The notes under the pieces were generated by a model that worked only from the letters and a program-made list of their open reading frames with translations, had not been told where the DNA came from and ran no database searches. From assembly GCF_004799395.1 (NCBI RefSeq), contig NZ_SSMZ01000210.1:1-32975 (forward strand): a DNA stretch of 32,975 nt, written 5' to 3'. The translations under genes were made by a program, and so were the position numbers. Positions 15,537-23,884 of the stretch are shown here, one piece after another. The stretch's first letter is position 1; each line of letters begins with the position of its first letter. This stretch comes from Phenylobacterium sp. Lineage in GTDB: Bacteria > Pseudomonadota > Alphaproteobacteria > Caulobacterales > Caulobacteraceae.

Positions 15537-16499
15537 ATGACCACTCTCAATCCGGAAAGGGCCCGCCCGGCGGAAAGCAACGGCGGGTCGGCAGGCGGGT
15601 CGCGGCGATACGTGGCCTTGCTCGCCGTCGCGACACGCGCCGCGGCATGTCCCTTGGCGCTGCTCGGCGGATGCCGCGGCGTGCTGGACCCGCAAGGACC
15701 GGTGGGCGCAGGCGAGAAGCTGATCCTGCTCGATGCGGTCGCCATCATGCTGGTGATCGTCGTTCCGGTGATCGTGGCCACGCTGGCCTTCGCCTGGTGG
15801 TTCCGGGCCTCCAACGCGCGCGCGCGATACCTCCCCGACTGGTCGTTCTCGGGGCGAATCGAGCTGATCATCTGGTCGATCCCGGCGCTGGTGATCATGT
15901 TCCTGGGTGGCCTGGCCTGGGTCTCCTCGCACGACCTCGACCCGGCAAAGCCCCTCCCCGCGGGCGCGGCCCGCCCCCTGCAGGTTGAGGTGGTGTCGCT
16001 CGATTGGAAATGGCTCTTCATCTACCCCGACCTGGGCATCGCGAGCGTCAACCAGCTCGTCGTGCCGGCCGGCGCGCCGCTGCACTTACGGCTGACCTCG
16101 GGCAGCGTAATGACCGCCTTCTTCGTCCCGCAGCTTGGCAGCATGATCTACACCATGAACGGCATGGTCACGCAGCTGAACCTGCAGGCCGACCATCCTG
16201 GTTCCTACCCCGGGCTCGCCAGCCAGTTCAGCGGCGACGGCTTCGCAGGCATGCATTTCGAAACCCGCGCCGTCGCGCCGGCGGCGTTCGCGGCCTGGGC
16301 TGCGGATGCGAAGTCTTCCGGTCCGGTGCTGGACGCGTCCGCCTATGTGGCGCTCAGCCGCCAGAGCCAGGACGTGGCGCCCTTCACCTACCGCGCCGCC
16401 CCACAGGGGCTCTTCGAGCAAATCGCGATGCGAGAGTTGCCCCCTGGCCCGGGTCCCCTGGGTGGGGGTTCATCGCCCAAGTCGGAGAAGGCGCCATGA
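15537..16499 (+). CDS. cyoA: Cytochrome bo3 quinol oxidase subunit II
   Basis: A 320-residue subunit II from the chosen ATG. A lipoprotein-type signal ends in ALLGGC (Cys46), two membrane helices follow (about 64-85 and 108-128), then a periplasmic cupredoxin domain ([50 protein letters not shown]). The CuA ligands (CxxxC) of cytochrome c oxidases are absent, as expected for a quinol oxidase. ATGs occur at 15531 and 15537; the second is preferred because GGAAGG (15525-15530) abuts the first and is correctly spaced for the second. The N-terminal segment before the lipobox is longer than in E. coli CyoA. Its stop overlaps the cyoB start (ATGA). Confidence 0.93.
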   Translation: MTTLNPERARPAESNGGSAGGSRRYVALLAVATRAAACPLALLGGCRGVLDPQGPVGAGEKLILLDAVAIMLVIVVPVIVATLAFAWWFRASNARARYLPDWSFSGRIELIIWSIPALVIMFLGGLAWVSSHDLDPAKPLPAGAARPLQVEVVSLDWKWLFIYPDLGIASVNQLVVPAGAPLHLRLTSGSVMTAFFVPQLGSMIYTMNGMVTQLNLQADHPGSYPGLASQFSGDGFAGMHFETRAVAPAAFAAWAADAKSSGPVLDASAYVALSRQSQDVAPFTYRAAPQGLFEQIAMRELPPGPGPLGGGSSPKSEKAP

Positions 16500-18499
16500 A
16501 ACTGCTCGGCAGACTTGGCTGGGACGCATTACCCCTCGACCAGCCGATCCCGATGATCGCCTCGGCGACGGTGGCGGCGGCCATCCTGGCGGTGCTCGCC
16601 TGGGTGGTGATCCGGGGGCGCTTCCCGTACCTGTGGCGCGAGTGGCTGACGAGCGTCGACCACAAGCGCATCGGCGTCATGTACACGCTGCTGGCCATGG
16701 TGATGCTGCTGCGCGGCTTCTCCGACGCCCTGATGATGCGCTCGCAGCAGGCGATCGCGCTCCATTCGCAGGGCTACATGCCGCCAGAGCACTACGACCA
16801 GGTGTTCTCGGCCCACGGCACCATCATGATCTTCTTCGTGGCCATGCCATTTCTCATCGGCCTGATGAACTTCGTCCTGCCGCTGCAGCTTGGCGTGCGC
16901 GACGTGGCCTTCCCGACCCTGAATTCGGTCAGCTTCTGGCTCACCGCCACCGGCGCGTTGCTGGTCAACCTCTCCCTGGGCATCGGCGAGTTTGCGCGCA
17001 CCGGTTGGCTGCCCTACCCGCCCCTCTCGGAGCTGAAATATTCGCCCGGCGTCGGCGTCGACTACTATCTCTGGTCGCTCCAGATCTCCGGGATTGGCAC
17101 GCTGCTGACCGGCATAAACTTCACCACAACGATCCTGAAGCTGCGCGCGCCGGGGATGACCTACCTGCGCATGCCGATGTTCTGCTGGACGAGCCTCGCC
17201 TCGTCTTTGCTGATCATCGCCGCCTTCCCGATCCTGACCGCGACTTTGGCCATGTTGATTCTCGACCGCTACCTGGGCTTCCACTTCTTCACCAATGAAG
17301 CCGGCGGCAACGTGATGATGTTCGTGAACCTCATCTGGGCCTGGGGTCATCCGGAGGTCTACATCCTGATCCTGCCGGCCTTCGGCATCTTTTCCGAGGT
17401 CGTCTCCACCTTCTCCGGCAAGCCGCTGTTCGGATATCGGTCCATGGTGATCGCCACCATGGCGATCTGCGTGCTCTCCTTCATGGTGTGGCTGCACCAC
17501 TTCTTCACCATGGGCGCCGGGGCCGATGTGAACGCCGTGTTCGGGGTGATGAGCATGATCATCGCCGTGCCGACCGGGGTGAAGGTGTTCAACTGGCTCT
17601 TCACCATGTACGGCGGCCGCATACGTTTTGAGACGCCGATCCTGTGGGCGATCGGCTTCATGGTCACCTTCGTGATCGGGGGCATGACCGGGGTGCTGCT
17701 GGCCGCGCCGCCGGCCGACTTCGTGCTGCACAACAGCCTCTTCCTGGTGGCGCACTTCCACAACGTGATCATCGGAGGCGTGCTGTTCGGCGCCTTCGCG
17801 GGTTACGAATACTGGTTCCCCAAGGCCTTTGGCTTCCGGCTGCACCGCGGACTTGGCAAGGCCGCGTTCTGGTGCTGGTTCGTCGGCTTCTACCTCGCCT
17901 TCACGCCGCTCTACGTGCTGGGCCTGGAGGGCATGACGCGCCGGATGCAGCACTACGATGTGCCAGCCTGGCGGCCCTGGCTCTTGGTTGCGGCGGTGGG
18001 CGCGGCTGTGATCCTCGCCGGCATCGTCTGCCAGATCGCCGAGCTTGCGGTCAGCATTGCGCGCCGCGAGACGCTGCGCGATGTCACCGGCGACCCGTGG
18101 GACGGCCGCACGCTGGAGTGGTCGACCGCCTCGCCACCGCCAGCGTTCAACTTCGCCATTCTGCCCAAGGTCCGCGGCCGAGACGCCTACTGGGCCGCCA
18201 AGCACGGAGCGCAAGAGCAGCAGGCGCCATCGTCCGAGCCTGCGTACGAAGCGCTCGAGACGCCCCGAAACAGCGCGACCGGCTTCGTCTGCGCTTTCTT
18301 CGCCACCTTGATGGGCTTCGCGTTGATCTGGCACATCTGGTGGTTGGCGCTCGCGGGGCTCGCGGGCGCCTGGGCGACCTTCGTGGTCTTCGCCTGGCGC
18401 GACCGCGTCGAGAACCTGATCTCGGCGGCCGACGTCGCCACGATCGACCGGGAAAACCGGCGGGCCAGGCTGGAACCCCTGGCGGCGAGGACCTCATGA
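16496..18499 (+). CDS. cyoB: Cytochrome bo3 quinol oxidase subunit I
   Basis: A 667-residue haem-copper oxidase catalytic subunit, close to E. coli CyoB (663). The quinol-site residues known in E. coli (Arg71, Asp75, His98, Gln101) are all present as Arg73, Asp77 ([14 protein letters not shown]), His99 and Gln102 ([13 protein letters not shown]). The low-spin haem ligand is His107. [14 protein letters not shown] carries the CuB His and the cross-linked Tyr, WLHHFFTMG the other CuB histidines, and [12 protein letters not shown] the haem ligands. It oxidises ubiquinol and reduces O2 while pumping protons. The reading frame is open far upstream (to 16004), but ATG 16496 overlaps the cyoA stop and matches the family N-terminus. 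The stop overlaps cyoC. Haem O is required; cyoE is not nearby. Confidence 0.96.
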   Translation: MKLLGRLGWDALPLDQPIPMIASATVAAAILAVLAWVVIRGRFPYLWREWLTSVDHKRIGVMYTLLAMVMLLRGFSDALMMRSQQAIALHSQGYMPPEHYDQVFSAHGTIMIFFVAMPFLIGLMNFVLPLQLGVRDVAFPTLNSVSFWLTATGALLVNLSLGIGEFARTGWLPYPPLSELKYSPGVGVDYYLWSLQISGIGTLLTGINFTTTILKLRAPGMTYLRMPMFCWTSLASSLLIIAAFPILTATLAMLILDRYLGFHFFTNEAGGNVMMFVNLIWAWGHPEVYILILPAFGIFSEVVSTFSGKPLFGYRSMVIATMAICVLSFMVWLHHFFTMGAGADVNAVFGVMSMIIAVPTGVKVFNWLFTMYGGRIRFETPILWAIGFMVTFVIGGMTGVLLAAPPADFVLHNSLFLVAHFHNVIIGGVLFGAFAGYEYWFPKAFGFRLHRGLGKAAFWCWFVGFYLAFTPLYVLGLEGMTRRMQHYDVPAWRPWLLVAAVGAAVILAGIVCQIAELAVSIARRETLRDVTGDPWDGRTLEWSTASPPPAFNFAILPKVRGRDAYWAAKHGAQEQQAPSSEPAYEALETPRNSATGFVCAFFATLMGFALIWHIWWLALAGLAGAWATFVVFAWRDRVENLISAADVATIDRENRRARLEPLAARTS

Positions 18500-19143
18500 G
18501 CGCGTACGCCATCGATTCCGACCGCATCGGCGAGGAAGCCCTGGAAAGCCCGTCCGCGGCGCGCAGCGCGGGCGGACCGGCCTCGAAGCGCGTCTACGTC
18601 GGCTACGGCTTCTGGATCTTTATCCTCAGCGACATGGTGATGTTCTCGGCGTTCTTCGCCGCCTACGCCGTGCTCGCCGAGGCGAGAGCTGGCGGCCCCG
18701 GCGGGCGCCAGCTTTTTGATCTGACCAACGTCGCCTGGGAGACCGGTTGCCTGCTGGTTTCCAGCTTCGCTTGCGGAATGGCGAGCCTGGCGGCGGCGAG
18801 CCGCAATGCGCTCTGGTTCCAGGTCGCCATGGCCGTCACCTTCGTGCTCGGTGCGGCTTTCCTGGGCCTGGAGCTGAGCGAGTTCGCGGGCCTGACCGCC
18901 CAGGGCGATGGCCCGCAACGCAGCGCCTTCCTGTCGGCCTTTTTCACCCTGGTGGGATGCCACGGGCTGCACATCACCGCCGGCCTGCTCTGGCTGCTCA
19001 CGATGATGGCTCAGGTCGTCGCCAAGGGGTTCCGGGCCGACATCCTGCGCCGGATCCTCTGCTTCACCCTCTTCTGGCACGCCCTGGACATCATCTGGGT
19101 GGCCATCTTCACCGTGGTCTATTTGATGGAGAAGACGCCATGA
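18496..19143 (+). CDS. cyoC: Cytochrome bo3 quinol oxidase subunit III
   Basis: A 215-residue subunit III with five predicted membrane helices. Family motifs: [22 protein letters not shown], the helix-2 stretch [42 protein letters not shown] and [19 protein letters not shown]. The start ATG 18496 overlaps the cyoB stop (ATGA). The frame is open upstream, inside cyoB, but that part is Arg-rich antifunctional sequence. Subunit III stabilises the core complex; no unusual residues stand out. Confidence 0.94.
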   Translation: MSAYAIDSDRIGEEALESPSAARSAGGPASKRVYVGYGFWIFILSDMVMFSAFFAAYAVLAEARAGGPGGRQLFDLTNVAWETGCLLVSSFACGMASLAAASRNALWFQVAMAVTFVLGAAFLGLELSEFAGLTAQGDGPQRSAFLSAFFTLVGCHGLHITAGLLWLLTMMAQVVAKGFRADILRRILCFTLFWHALDIIWVAIFTVVYLMEKTP

Positions 19144-19541
19144 GCGAGGCTAGCGACCGGCTGGCTGGCGCGGAATTAAACCTCGCGCCTGGCGATGAGC
19201 AGCTCGATGGAAACGGCGTGGCGGTCGGTGTCCGAGGCTACGTGATCGGCCTTGTTCTGGCGGCGGGACTGACGGCGGCGTCTTTCTATTTCTGTTTCAG
19301 CGGACTGATCTACGCCCCCGCCGTCCCCGCGGCGTTGATCGCGCTGGCGGTGGCCCAGATGGGCGTGCACCTGGTCTTCTTCCTTCACCTCACCACAGGT
19401 CCGGACAACACCAACAACGCCCTCGCCCTGGCCTTCGGAGTGCTCATCGTGACGCTGGTGATCGGAGGGTCCCTCTGGATCATGGCCAACCTCAGCCACA
19501 ACATGTTGCCGATGTCCCGCGTGCTGGAGATGCAACGATAG
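19140..19541 (+). CDS. cyoD: Cytochrome bo3 quinol oxidase subunit IV
   Basis: A 133-residue small membrane subunit with three predicted helices: GYVIGLVLAAGLTAASFYFCF, the AQMGVHLVFFLHL segment characteristic of CyoD, and LALAFGVLIVTLVIGGSLWIM. The N-terminal 30 residues are acidic and variable. The start ATG 19140 overlaps the cyoC stop. It is the last gene of the packed run; the next gene starts 66 bp later, after a small hairpin. Confidence 0.92.
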   Translation: MSEASDRLAGAELNLAPGDEQLDGNGVAVGVRGYVIGLVLAAGLTAASFYFCFSGLIYAPAVPAALIALAVAQMGVHLVFFLHLTTGPDNTNNALALAFGVLIVTLVIGGSLWIMANLSHNMLPMSRVLEMQR

Positions 19542-19550
19542 GCATAGCGC

Positions 19551-19566
19551 ATCCGCCGCTGCGGAT
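19551..19566 (+). terminator. Possible weak terminator after cyoD
   Basis: ATCCGC-CGCT-GCGGAT forms a 6-bp hairpin beginning 9 bp after the cyoD stop, followed only by TT. Weak; readthrough into the next gene is plausible. Confidence 0.3.
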
Positions 19567-19607
19567 TTGACCGCCAGCCCGCCCCCTTCAACACACAGAG
19601 ACGATAG

Positions 19608-20570
19608 ATGACCGCGATGAAAGGGCTGCAATTCGAAAGATATGGATCGCCCTCGGTCCTCTCGCTCGTGGACCTGCGCGTGCCGGATCTCAAACCCGGT
19701 GAGGCGCTGGTCGAGCTCCGCGCTGCGGCGATCAACCCGAGCGACGTCAAGAATGTCGCCGGCGTCTTCAAGGCCTCATTGCCCCGGGTGCCTGGGCGCG
19801 ACTACGCCGGCGTCGTTGTCGCCGGCGAAGGCTGGGTGGGAAAGGAAGTCTGGGGCAGCGGCGCAGGGTTCGGCGTGACCCGCGACGGAACGCACGCCCA
19901 GTATATCGCCGTGGACCTGGATTCGCTAGCGGAGAAGCCCTCGCGCCTCTCGATGGAGGAGGCTTCCGCCGTCGGCGTCCCCTATCTCGCGGCGTGGTCG
20001 GCCCTCGTGGAAGCAGCCGATATCCAGTCCGGCGAGACCGTCCTGGTCACCGGCGCGCTGGGAGCGGTCGGGCGGGCGGCCACCCAGGTCGCGCATTGGC
20101 GCGGGGCCAGGGTCATAGGCGCCGACGTCGTCGTTGGAACTTCAGACGCCGACGCCTTCATCGACACGAAGGCGGGCGATCTGACCGCCGAGGCGCGCAG
20201 ATTGACAGACGGCCGCGGCGTCGACGTGGTGCTCGACGTGGTTGGGGGCCCGCTGTTCGAACCCAGTCTGCGGTCGCTGCGCGTCGGTGGCCGCCAGGTG
20301 GCGATCGCCAGCATCGGAAGCGGCCGCGTCGAATTCAACCTGGTTGATTTCTACCACGACCTGCATCGCCTGATCGGCGTCGACACCCTGAAGCTTACAG
20401 GAAGCCACATCGCCAGGATCATGGACGCGTTGCGGCCGGGATTCGAGGACGGCCACCTAAGAACCTCCTCGCTCCAGACATGGCCGCTGCACCAAGCCGT
20501 AGACGCCTATGAAGCCGTCGCGGCGGGCGATGGGTCGCGCAAGCACGTCCTCTTGCCACGGCAGGACTAG
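19608..20570 (+). CDS. MDR-family NAD(P)H:quinone oxidoreductase-like protein (zinc-free alcohol dehydrogenase type)
   Basis: A 320-residue medium-chain reductase. The N-terminal GroES-like domain includes AAAINPSDVKNVAG and PRVPGRDYAGVV. The cofactor-binding motif is VLVTGALGAVGRAATQVA (about 144-161). The Cys/His catalytic zinc site of true alcohol dehydrogenases and the structural zinc cysteines are not seen, which fits the quinone oxidoreductase branch. GRGVDVVLDVVGGPLFEPSLR follows the usual Rossmann pattern. It would reduce quinones or enones with NADPH; the substrate is unknown. Its position between cyoABCD and dps suggests a redox-stress role, by context only. Starts at 19608 or 19617 are possible; the first follows a CAGAGACG stretch. 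Confidence 0.85.
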   Translation: MTAMKGLQFERYGSPSVLSLVDLRVPDLKPGEALVELRAAAINPSDVKNVAGVFKASLPRVPGRDYAGVVVAGEGWVGKEVWGSGAGFGVTRDGTHAQYIAVDLDSLAEKPSRLSMEEASAVGVPYLAAWSALVEAADIQSGETVLVTGALGAVGRAATQVAHWRGARVIGADVVVGTSDADAFIDTKAGDLTAEARRLTDGRGVDVVLDVVGGPLFEPSLRSLRVGGRQVAIASIGSGRVEFNLVDFYHDLHRLIGVDTLKLTGSHIARIMDALRPGFEDGHLRTSSLQTWPLHQAVDAYEAVAAGDGSRKHVLLPRQD

Positions 20571-20725
20571 CCGGCCGCTTCCGCCGGAAACGTCCAGTGC
20601 GGAGGCGGCGACGCCTCAGGAATTCTCAGTCCTCCTAAACCCCGCTCCAAGGACGCCCCGCCGGTGCGGACGTAGGTTTGACTGCGGCGGACGACGAAAG
20701 CCGTCCCTCAATGAAAGGCGTTGCG

Positions 20726-21250
20726 ATGAACAGCCCCAGCCCGAATCTCAGCATGGCCGCCGCGCTCGCCACGCCCAGCGAGCTGGGCTCGAATGCGATC
20801 GCAGACCTGTCGCAGGGACTGAATGCGCTCCTGGCGGACATGTTCGCGCTCTACATCAAGACCAAGAACTTCCATTGGCACGTCTCGGGGCCGCACTTCC
20901 GGGATTACCACCTCCTCCTCGACGAGCAGGCCGACCAGATCTTCGCCACGACCGACGCGATCGCCGAGCGCGTCCGCAAGATCGGTGGAACGACGCTGCG
21001 TTCCGTGGGCCACATCGGCCGGCTTCAGCGGGTCCAGGACAACGACGCGGACTACGTCAGCGCGCGGGACATGCTGGCCCATTTGCAGGCGGATTCCATC
21101 AAGCTGGTGGCTTGCATGCGCGACCTTCACGACCAGTGCGACCACCATCGCGATGTCGCAACCGCCAGCCTGGTCGAGGTCTGGATCGACGAGGCCGAGC
21201 GCCGCACCTGGTTCCTGTTCGAGGCGGGCCGCAACGACGAGACACATTAG
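20726..21250 (+). CDS. dps: Dps-family ferritin (DNA-binding protein from starved cells)
   Basis: A 174-residue protein from the chosen start. The inter-subunit ferroxidase ligands follow Dps spacing exactly: His50, His62, Asp66, Asp77 and Glu81 (KNFHWHVSGPHF, YHLLLDEQAD, TTDAIAERVRKIGG). Dps dodecamers oxidise Fe2+ with H2O2, store iron and protect DNA. The N-terminal 25 residues are low in Lys/Arg, so DNA binding by a basic tail is not evident. Upstream in-frame starts exist at 20678 (TTG) and 20711 (ATG); 20726 is preferred because AAAGG lies about 8 nt before it. The gene lies 155 bp after the MDR reductase, so it probably has its own promoter, but I could not identify an OxyR, Fur or EcfG site with confidence. 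Confidence 0.93.
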   Translation: MNSPSPNLSMAAALATPSELGSNAIADLSQGLNALLADMFALYIKTKNFHWHVSGPHFRDYHLLLDEQADQIFATTDAIAERVRKIGGTTLRSVGHIGRLQRVQDNDADYVSARDMLAHLQADSIKLVACMRDLHDQCDHHRDVATASLVEVWIDEAERRTWFLFEAGRNDETH

Positions 21251-21279
21251 CCGGCCGCCGCCGCCATTAGGGGCTCGTC

Positions 21280-23175
21280 ATGCCTGAAATCCAAAGAGGC
21301 TCTGACTGGGGAACTGCGCTCACGCCCGGCCGCCGGTTGGACCTGGGCGCGTCGTCGCCATCGTCCTGCGCCGAAGCCGGGACAGCCGAGGCGGTCGACC
21401 CCGTTCTGGATGCGGCGGCGCCTTGGGCGACCTGCGCGGCGGCGCGACGGCGGCTCTGGCTCGGAGCGGCGCTTGGCGTCTTGGCTCTGGCCGGCGCGAC
21501 GCCATCGATAGCCCAGCCTGCGACATCCCCCCGCGTCGATCCCCCGAAGTCTCACCATCGCCGAACGGCAAGGCCTGTGGTGAACGCCGCCACCTACGAG
21601 CGCGCGCTGGATGCGGTGGCCACACTCTCCGACAGGGTCCACGGCCTCGAAACTGAAGTCGATCTCCTGAAAGGCCGGCTGAACGAGCAGGCGTCGGCGC
21701 AGGTGCGAACCGACTCGGCGCTGCAACAGCAAGCCCAGGCTCAGCAGACGGCGAGGGAGCAGACCGCGCAGGCGGCCGCCGCGATCCAGACGATCCCTGC
21801 CCAGGTGGCGAGCGCCGTCGAAGCCGCAAAGCCGAAGACAGACGCGTTCTACTACAAGGGCGTCAGCATCACGCCCACCGGGTTCCTGGAGGCCGCCAAC
21901 CAGTATCGGTCGCGCGCGCTTGGCAGTGACATGTTCTCGCCGTTCAACGCCATTCCGTTCGCCTCGTCCCCGATGGCCCACGAAAGCGAAGACCGCCTGA
22001 GTGCTCGCCAGTCAAGGTTGGGTCTTCTGGTGCAAGGCGATGTGGACCCGACCACCCACCTGGCGGCCTATGGCGAAATCGACTTCCTTGGCGCGGCCCA
22101 ATCCGCCAACTCCAACGAGTCGAACTCGTTCACGCCAAGGCTGCGCAACCTCTATGTGACCTCCGACTGGGAAACCTCCGGGTGGCATCTCCTCGCCGGC
22201 CAGGCCTGGTCGCTGGCGACGCTGAACGGCAAGGGGATCACGCCCCGCAACGAGATCATTCCTCCACAGATCGACGCCCAGTTCATTCCCGGTTTCGTCT
22301 GGACCCGGCAACCGCAGTTTCGGGTGACCAAGGATTTCGGCAAGAAGCTTTGGCTGGCGGTCTCGGTCGAGAATCCACAGACCGTCTTCGCCGGCGCCTT
22401 GCCCCCCAACGTGATCGATCAGATCACCAACAGCACCGGCCTGTTCGCCGGCGCGGTCAACGCCACCGCGCCCGTCTCCGCGGGCGGCGGGACGCCGGTC
22501 ACGCCGACTGCGGCGACCAGTTCGCTCAACCACCTGCCGGATGTCGTCGTGAAAGCCGCCTATGAGGCGAGCGTCTACGGCCGCAATCTACACCTCGAGC
22601 TCTTCGGCCTGGGCCGGGCTTTCACCGACCGCATCGGAGCCCATGACGATACGGTCTATGGGGGCGGCGTCGGCGGGGGTCTTGCCATCGACGCGGTTCC
22701 AGGGGTGCTCGACCTTCAATTGTCCGCGCTGTCCGGATCCGGGATAGGCCGGTACGGCACCTCCCAGCTGCCCGACGTCACCTTCGCCCCTGACGGGCGA
22801 ATTGCGCCGATCTCCGAGACGGCGTGGCTCGCCGGCGGCACCTTGCATGCAACCCACGCCCTCGACGTCTATGCCTTCGCCGGCGAGGAGATCGTGGGGC
22901 GCAAGAGTTTCAACGCCACGTTCGGCTATGGGAACCCGCTGCTGGACCTTCAGGGGTGCTCAACTCTGGGGGGATCCTGCTCGGCCGTCACCAAGTCCGT
23001 CCTACAGGGCACGATAGGCTTCTGGCAGACGCTGTATCAGGGGTCGTTCGGACGCGCGGAGTTCGGCATGCAGTACTCCTACACCGAACGGAGCGCCCTC
23101 AGCGGCCTGGGCGGGGTCGCGCCGAGCGCCGCAGACCACATCGTCTTCACCAGCGTCCGCTTTTACCCGTTCTAG
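21280..23175 (+). CDS. Outer membrane porin with N-terminal coiled coil (DcaP-like)
   Basis: A 631-residue protein. Residues 1-55 are an unusual non-hydrophobic extension. A signal-like segment follows (RRRLWLGAALGVLALAGATP, 56-75; cleavage near IAQP), then a heptad-rich coiled coil at about 105-185 (LSDRVHGLETEVDLLKGRL, Gln-rich run). A beta-barrel covers about 190-631 with alternating strands (GRAEFGMQYSYTER) and the C-terminal aromatic ending SVRFYPF typical of BAM substrates. This layout matches the DcaP-like trimeric porins, which take up small anionic compounds; the substrate is unknown. ATG 21280 has AGGGG 7 nt upstream. A TTG at residue 20 does not remove the extension. Possibly the signal has a long n-region with a Tat-like RRR. 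It lies 29 bp after dps on the same strand. Confidence 0.75.
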   Translation: MPEIQRGSDWGTALTPGRRLDLGASSPSSCAEAGTAEAVDPVLDAAAPWATCAAARRRLWLGAALGVLALAGATPSIAQPATSPRVDPPKSHHRRTARPVVNAATYERALDAVATLSDRVHGLETEVDLLKGRLNEQASAQVRTDSALQQQAQAQQTAREQTAQAAAAIQTIPAQVASAVEAAKPKTDAFYYKGVSITPTGFLEAANQYRSRALGSDMFSPFNAIPFASSPMAHESEDRLSARQSRLGLLVQGDVDPTTHLAAYGEIDFLGAAQSANSNESNSFTPRLRNLYVTSDWETSGWHLLAGQAWSLATLNGKGITPRNEIIPPQIDAQFIPGFVWTRQPQFRVTKDFGKKLWLAVSVENPQTVFAGALPPNVIDQITNSTGLFAGAVNATAPVSAGGGTPVTPTAATSSLNHLPDVVVKAAYEASVYGRNLHLELFGLGRAFTDRIGAHDDTVYGGGVGGGLAIDAVPGVLDLQLSALSGSGIGRYGTSQLPDVTFAPDGRIAPISETAWLAGGTLHATHALDVYAFAGEEIVGRKSFNATFGYGNPLLDLQGCSTLGGSCSAVTKSVLQGTIGFWQTLYQGSFGRAEFGMQYSYTERSALSGLGGVAPSAADHIVFTSVRFYPF

Positions 23176-23197
23176 TCATCCCGGGCCCACCCGCGCC

Positions 23198-23368
23198 ATG
23201 TCGGACTTAGATCAAGACCCAGACCCCGTCGACGCCCGCACGGTCCAGGCAGGCGTCCAGGAGGACGGCGAAGCGCGGACTGCGGCTGAACGGGAGAAAC
23301 GTCTGGACGAGGCGCTGGCGGCCACCTTTCCGGCCAGCGATCCCATCGCGGTTGGGGGCATGACCTAA
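23198..23368 (+). CDS. Small acidic protein with FPASDP motif, function unknown
   Basis: A 56-residue protein, MSDLDQDPDPVDARTVQAG... ending LDEALAATFPASDPIAVGG-MT. The LDEAL...(S/T)FPASDP signature is one I recall from many very small uncharacterised proteobacterial proteins, which supports a real gene despite its size. It is strongly acidic in its first half and probably cytosolic. No clear Shine-Dalgarno sequence precedes the ATG (CCCGGGCCCACCCGCGCC). It follows the porin by 22 bp and could be translated from the same message. No domain or catalytic residue can be named. Confidence 0.6.
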   Translation: MSDLDQDPDPVDARTVQAGVQEDGEARTAAEREKRLDEALAATFPASDPIAVGGMT

Positions 23369-23884
23369 GGCTCGAACCTGCCCTGCGGCGCTTGGCCCAA
23401 GGCAAGGTGCCGGCGCCGGACCCGCAGGCCGACGCCCCTTGGTCTGGCCTGGCTCCTTCTTCGTTTGCCCCGCACCCAGGCAAGTCACGCCCGCCAATCA
23501 GATTTTCCAAGGGCGGGCGAGCTCCGCACGGTGTCCCGCAAAGTGCAGGTGCTGGCGGAACCCCGTGCGGCGTCAGAACCTTTAGTCTGAGCGTGTGACG
23601 CCGAACCCGTCTAATCCCCCCGAGCTAAGGTGTCCCGCAGGGGCGGCTGTTCCCCGCAGCCGCCCCACGGGGACTCTTCCGGCAAGACTGGCCGCATCGG
23701 ATAGCCAAAAGAAGCTGCAGGCCGCGAGTTTAGGAACTCGCCGCGGCGACCGTGCCCCAACGATGGATACGCCCAAACGCCCGCGCACCTCCGCGCTCGG
23801 TTTTTCGCGAATTAGTCAGTCGGCCCACGCTCAACGGCGAGGCCGGCTCGCCCGGGCGTTAGGAACTTAGCGCATGATGATCGC
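23369..23884. other. Gene-free stretch of about 500 bp bordering the mobilisation genes
   Basis: No open frame here looks protein-like on either strand. The stretch contains a perfect 10-bp hairpin (23640-23666), an imperfect GGCGTC...GACGCC inverted repeat (about 23567-23602) and several GGAAC/GAACC words without a matching -10. It could hold an end of the integrated element, an origin region or a small RNA, but nothing decides between these. Confidence 0.5.
23640..23666. repeat. Perfect 10-bp inverted repeat
   Basis: GGGGCGGCTG (23640-23649), loop TTCCCCG, CAGCCGCCCC (23657-23666). No T-run follows. It lies about 220 bp beyond the 3' end of the relaxase gene. Confidence 0.55.

Noticed and set aside
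16529-18334. A 601-residue open frame antisense to cyoB
   Set aside because: It is a shadow of GC-rich coding sequence: His/Asp/Gly/Arg-rich composition, no family motifs, and fully covered by cyoB, whose catalytic residues are conserved.
20571-20725. OxyR or Fur site upstream of dps
   Set aside because: No convincing inverted repeat or spacing; only weak partial matches.
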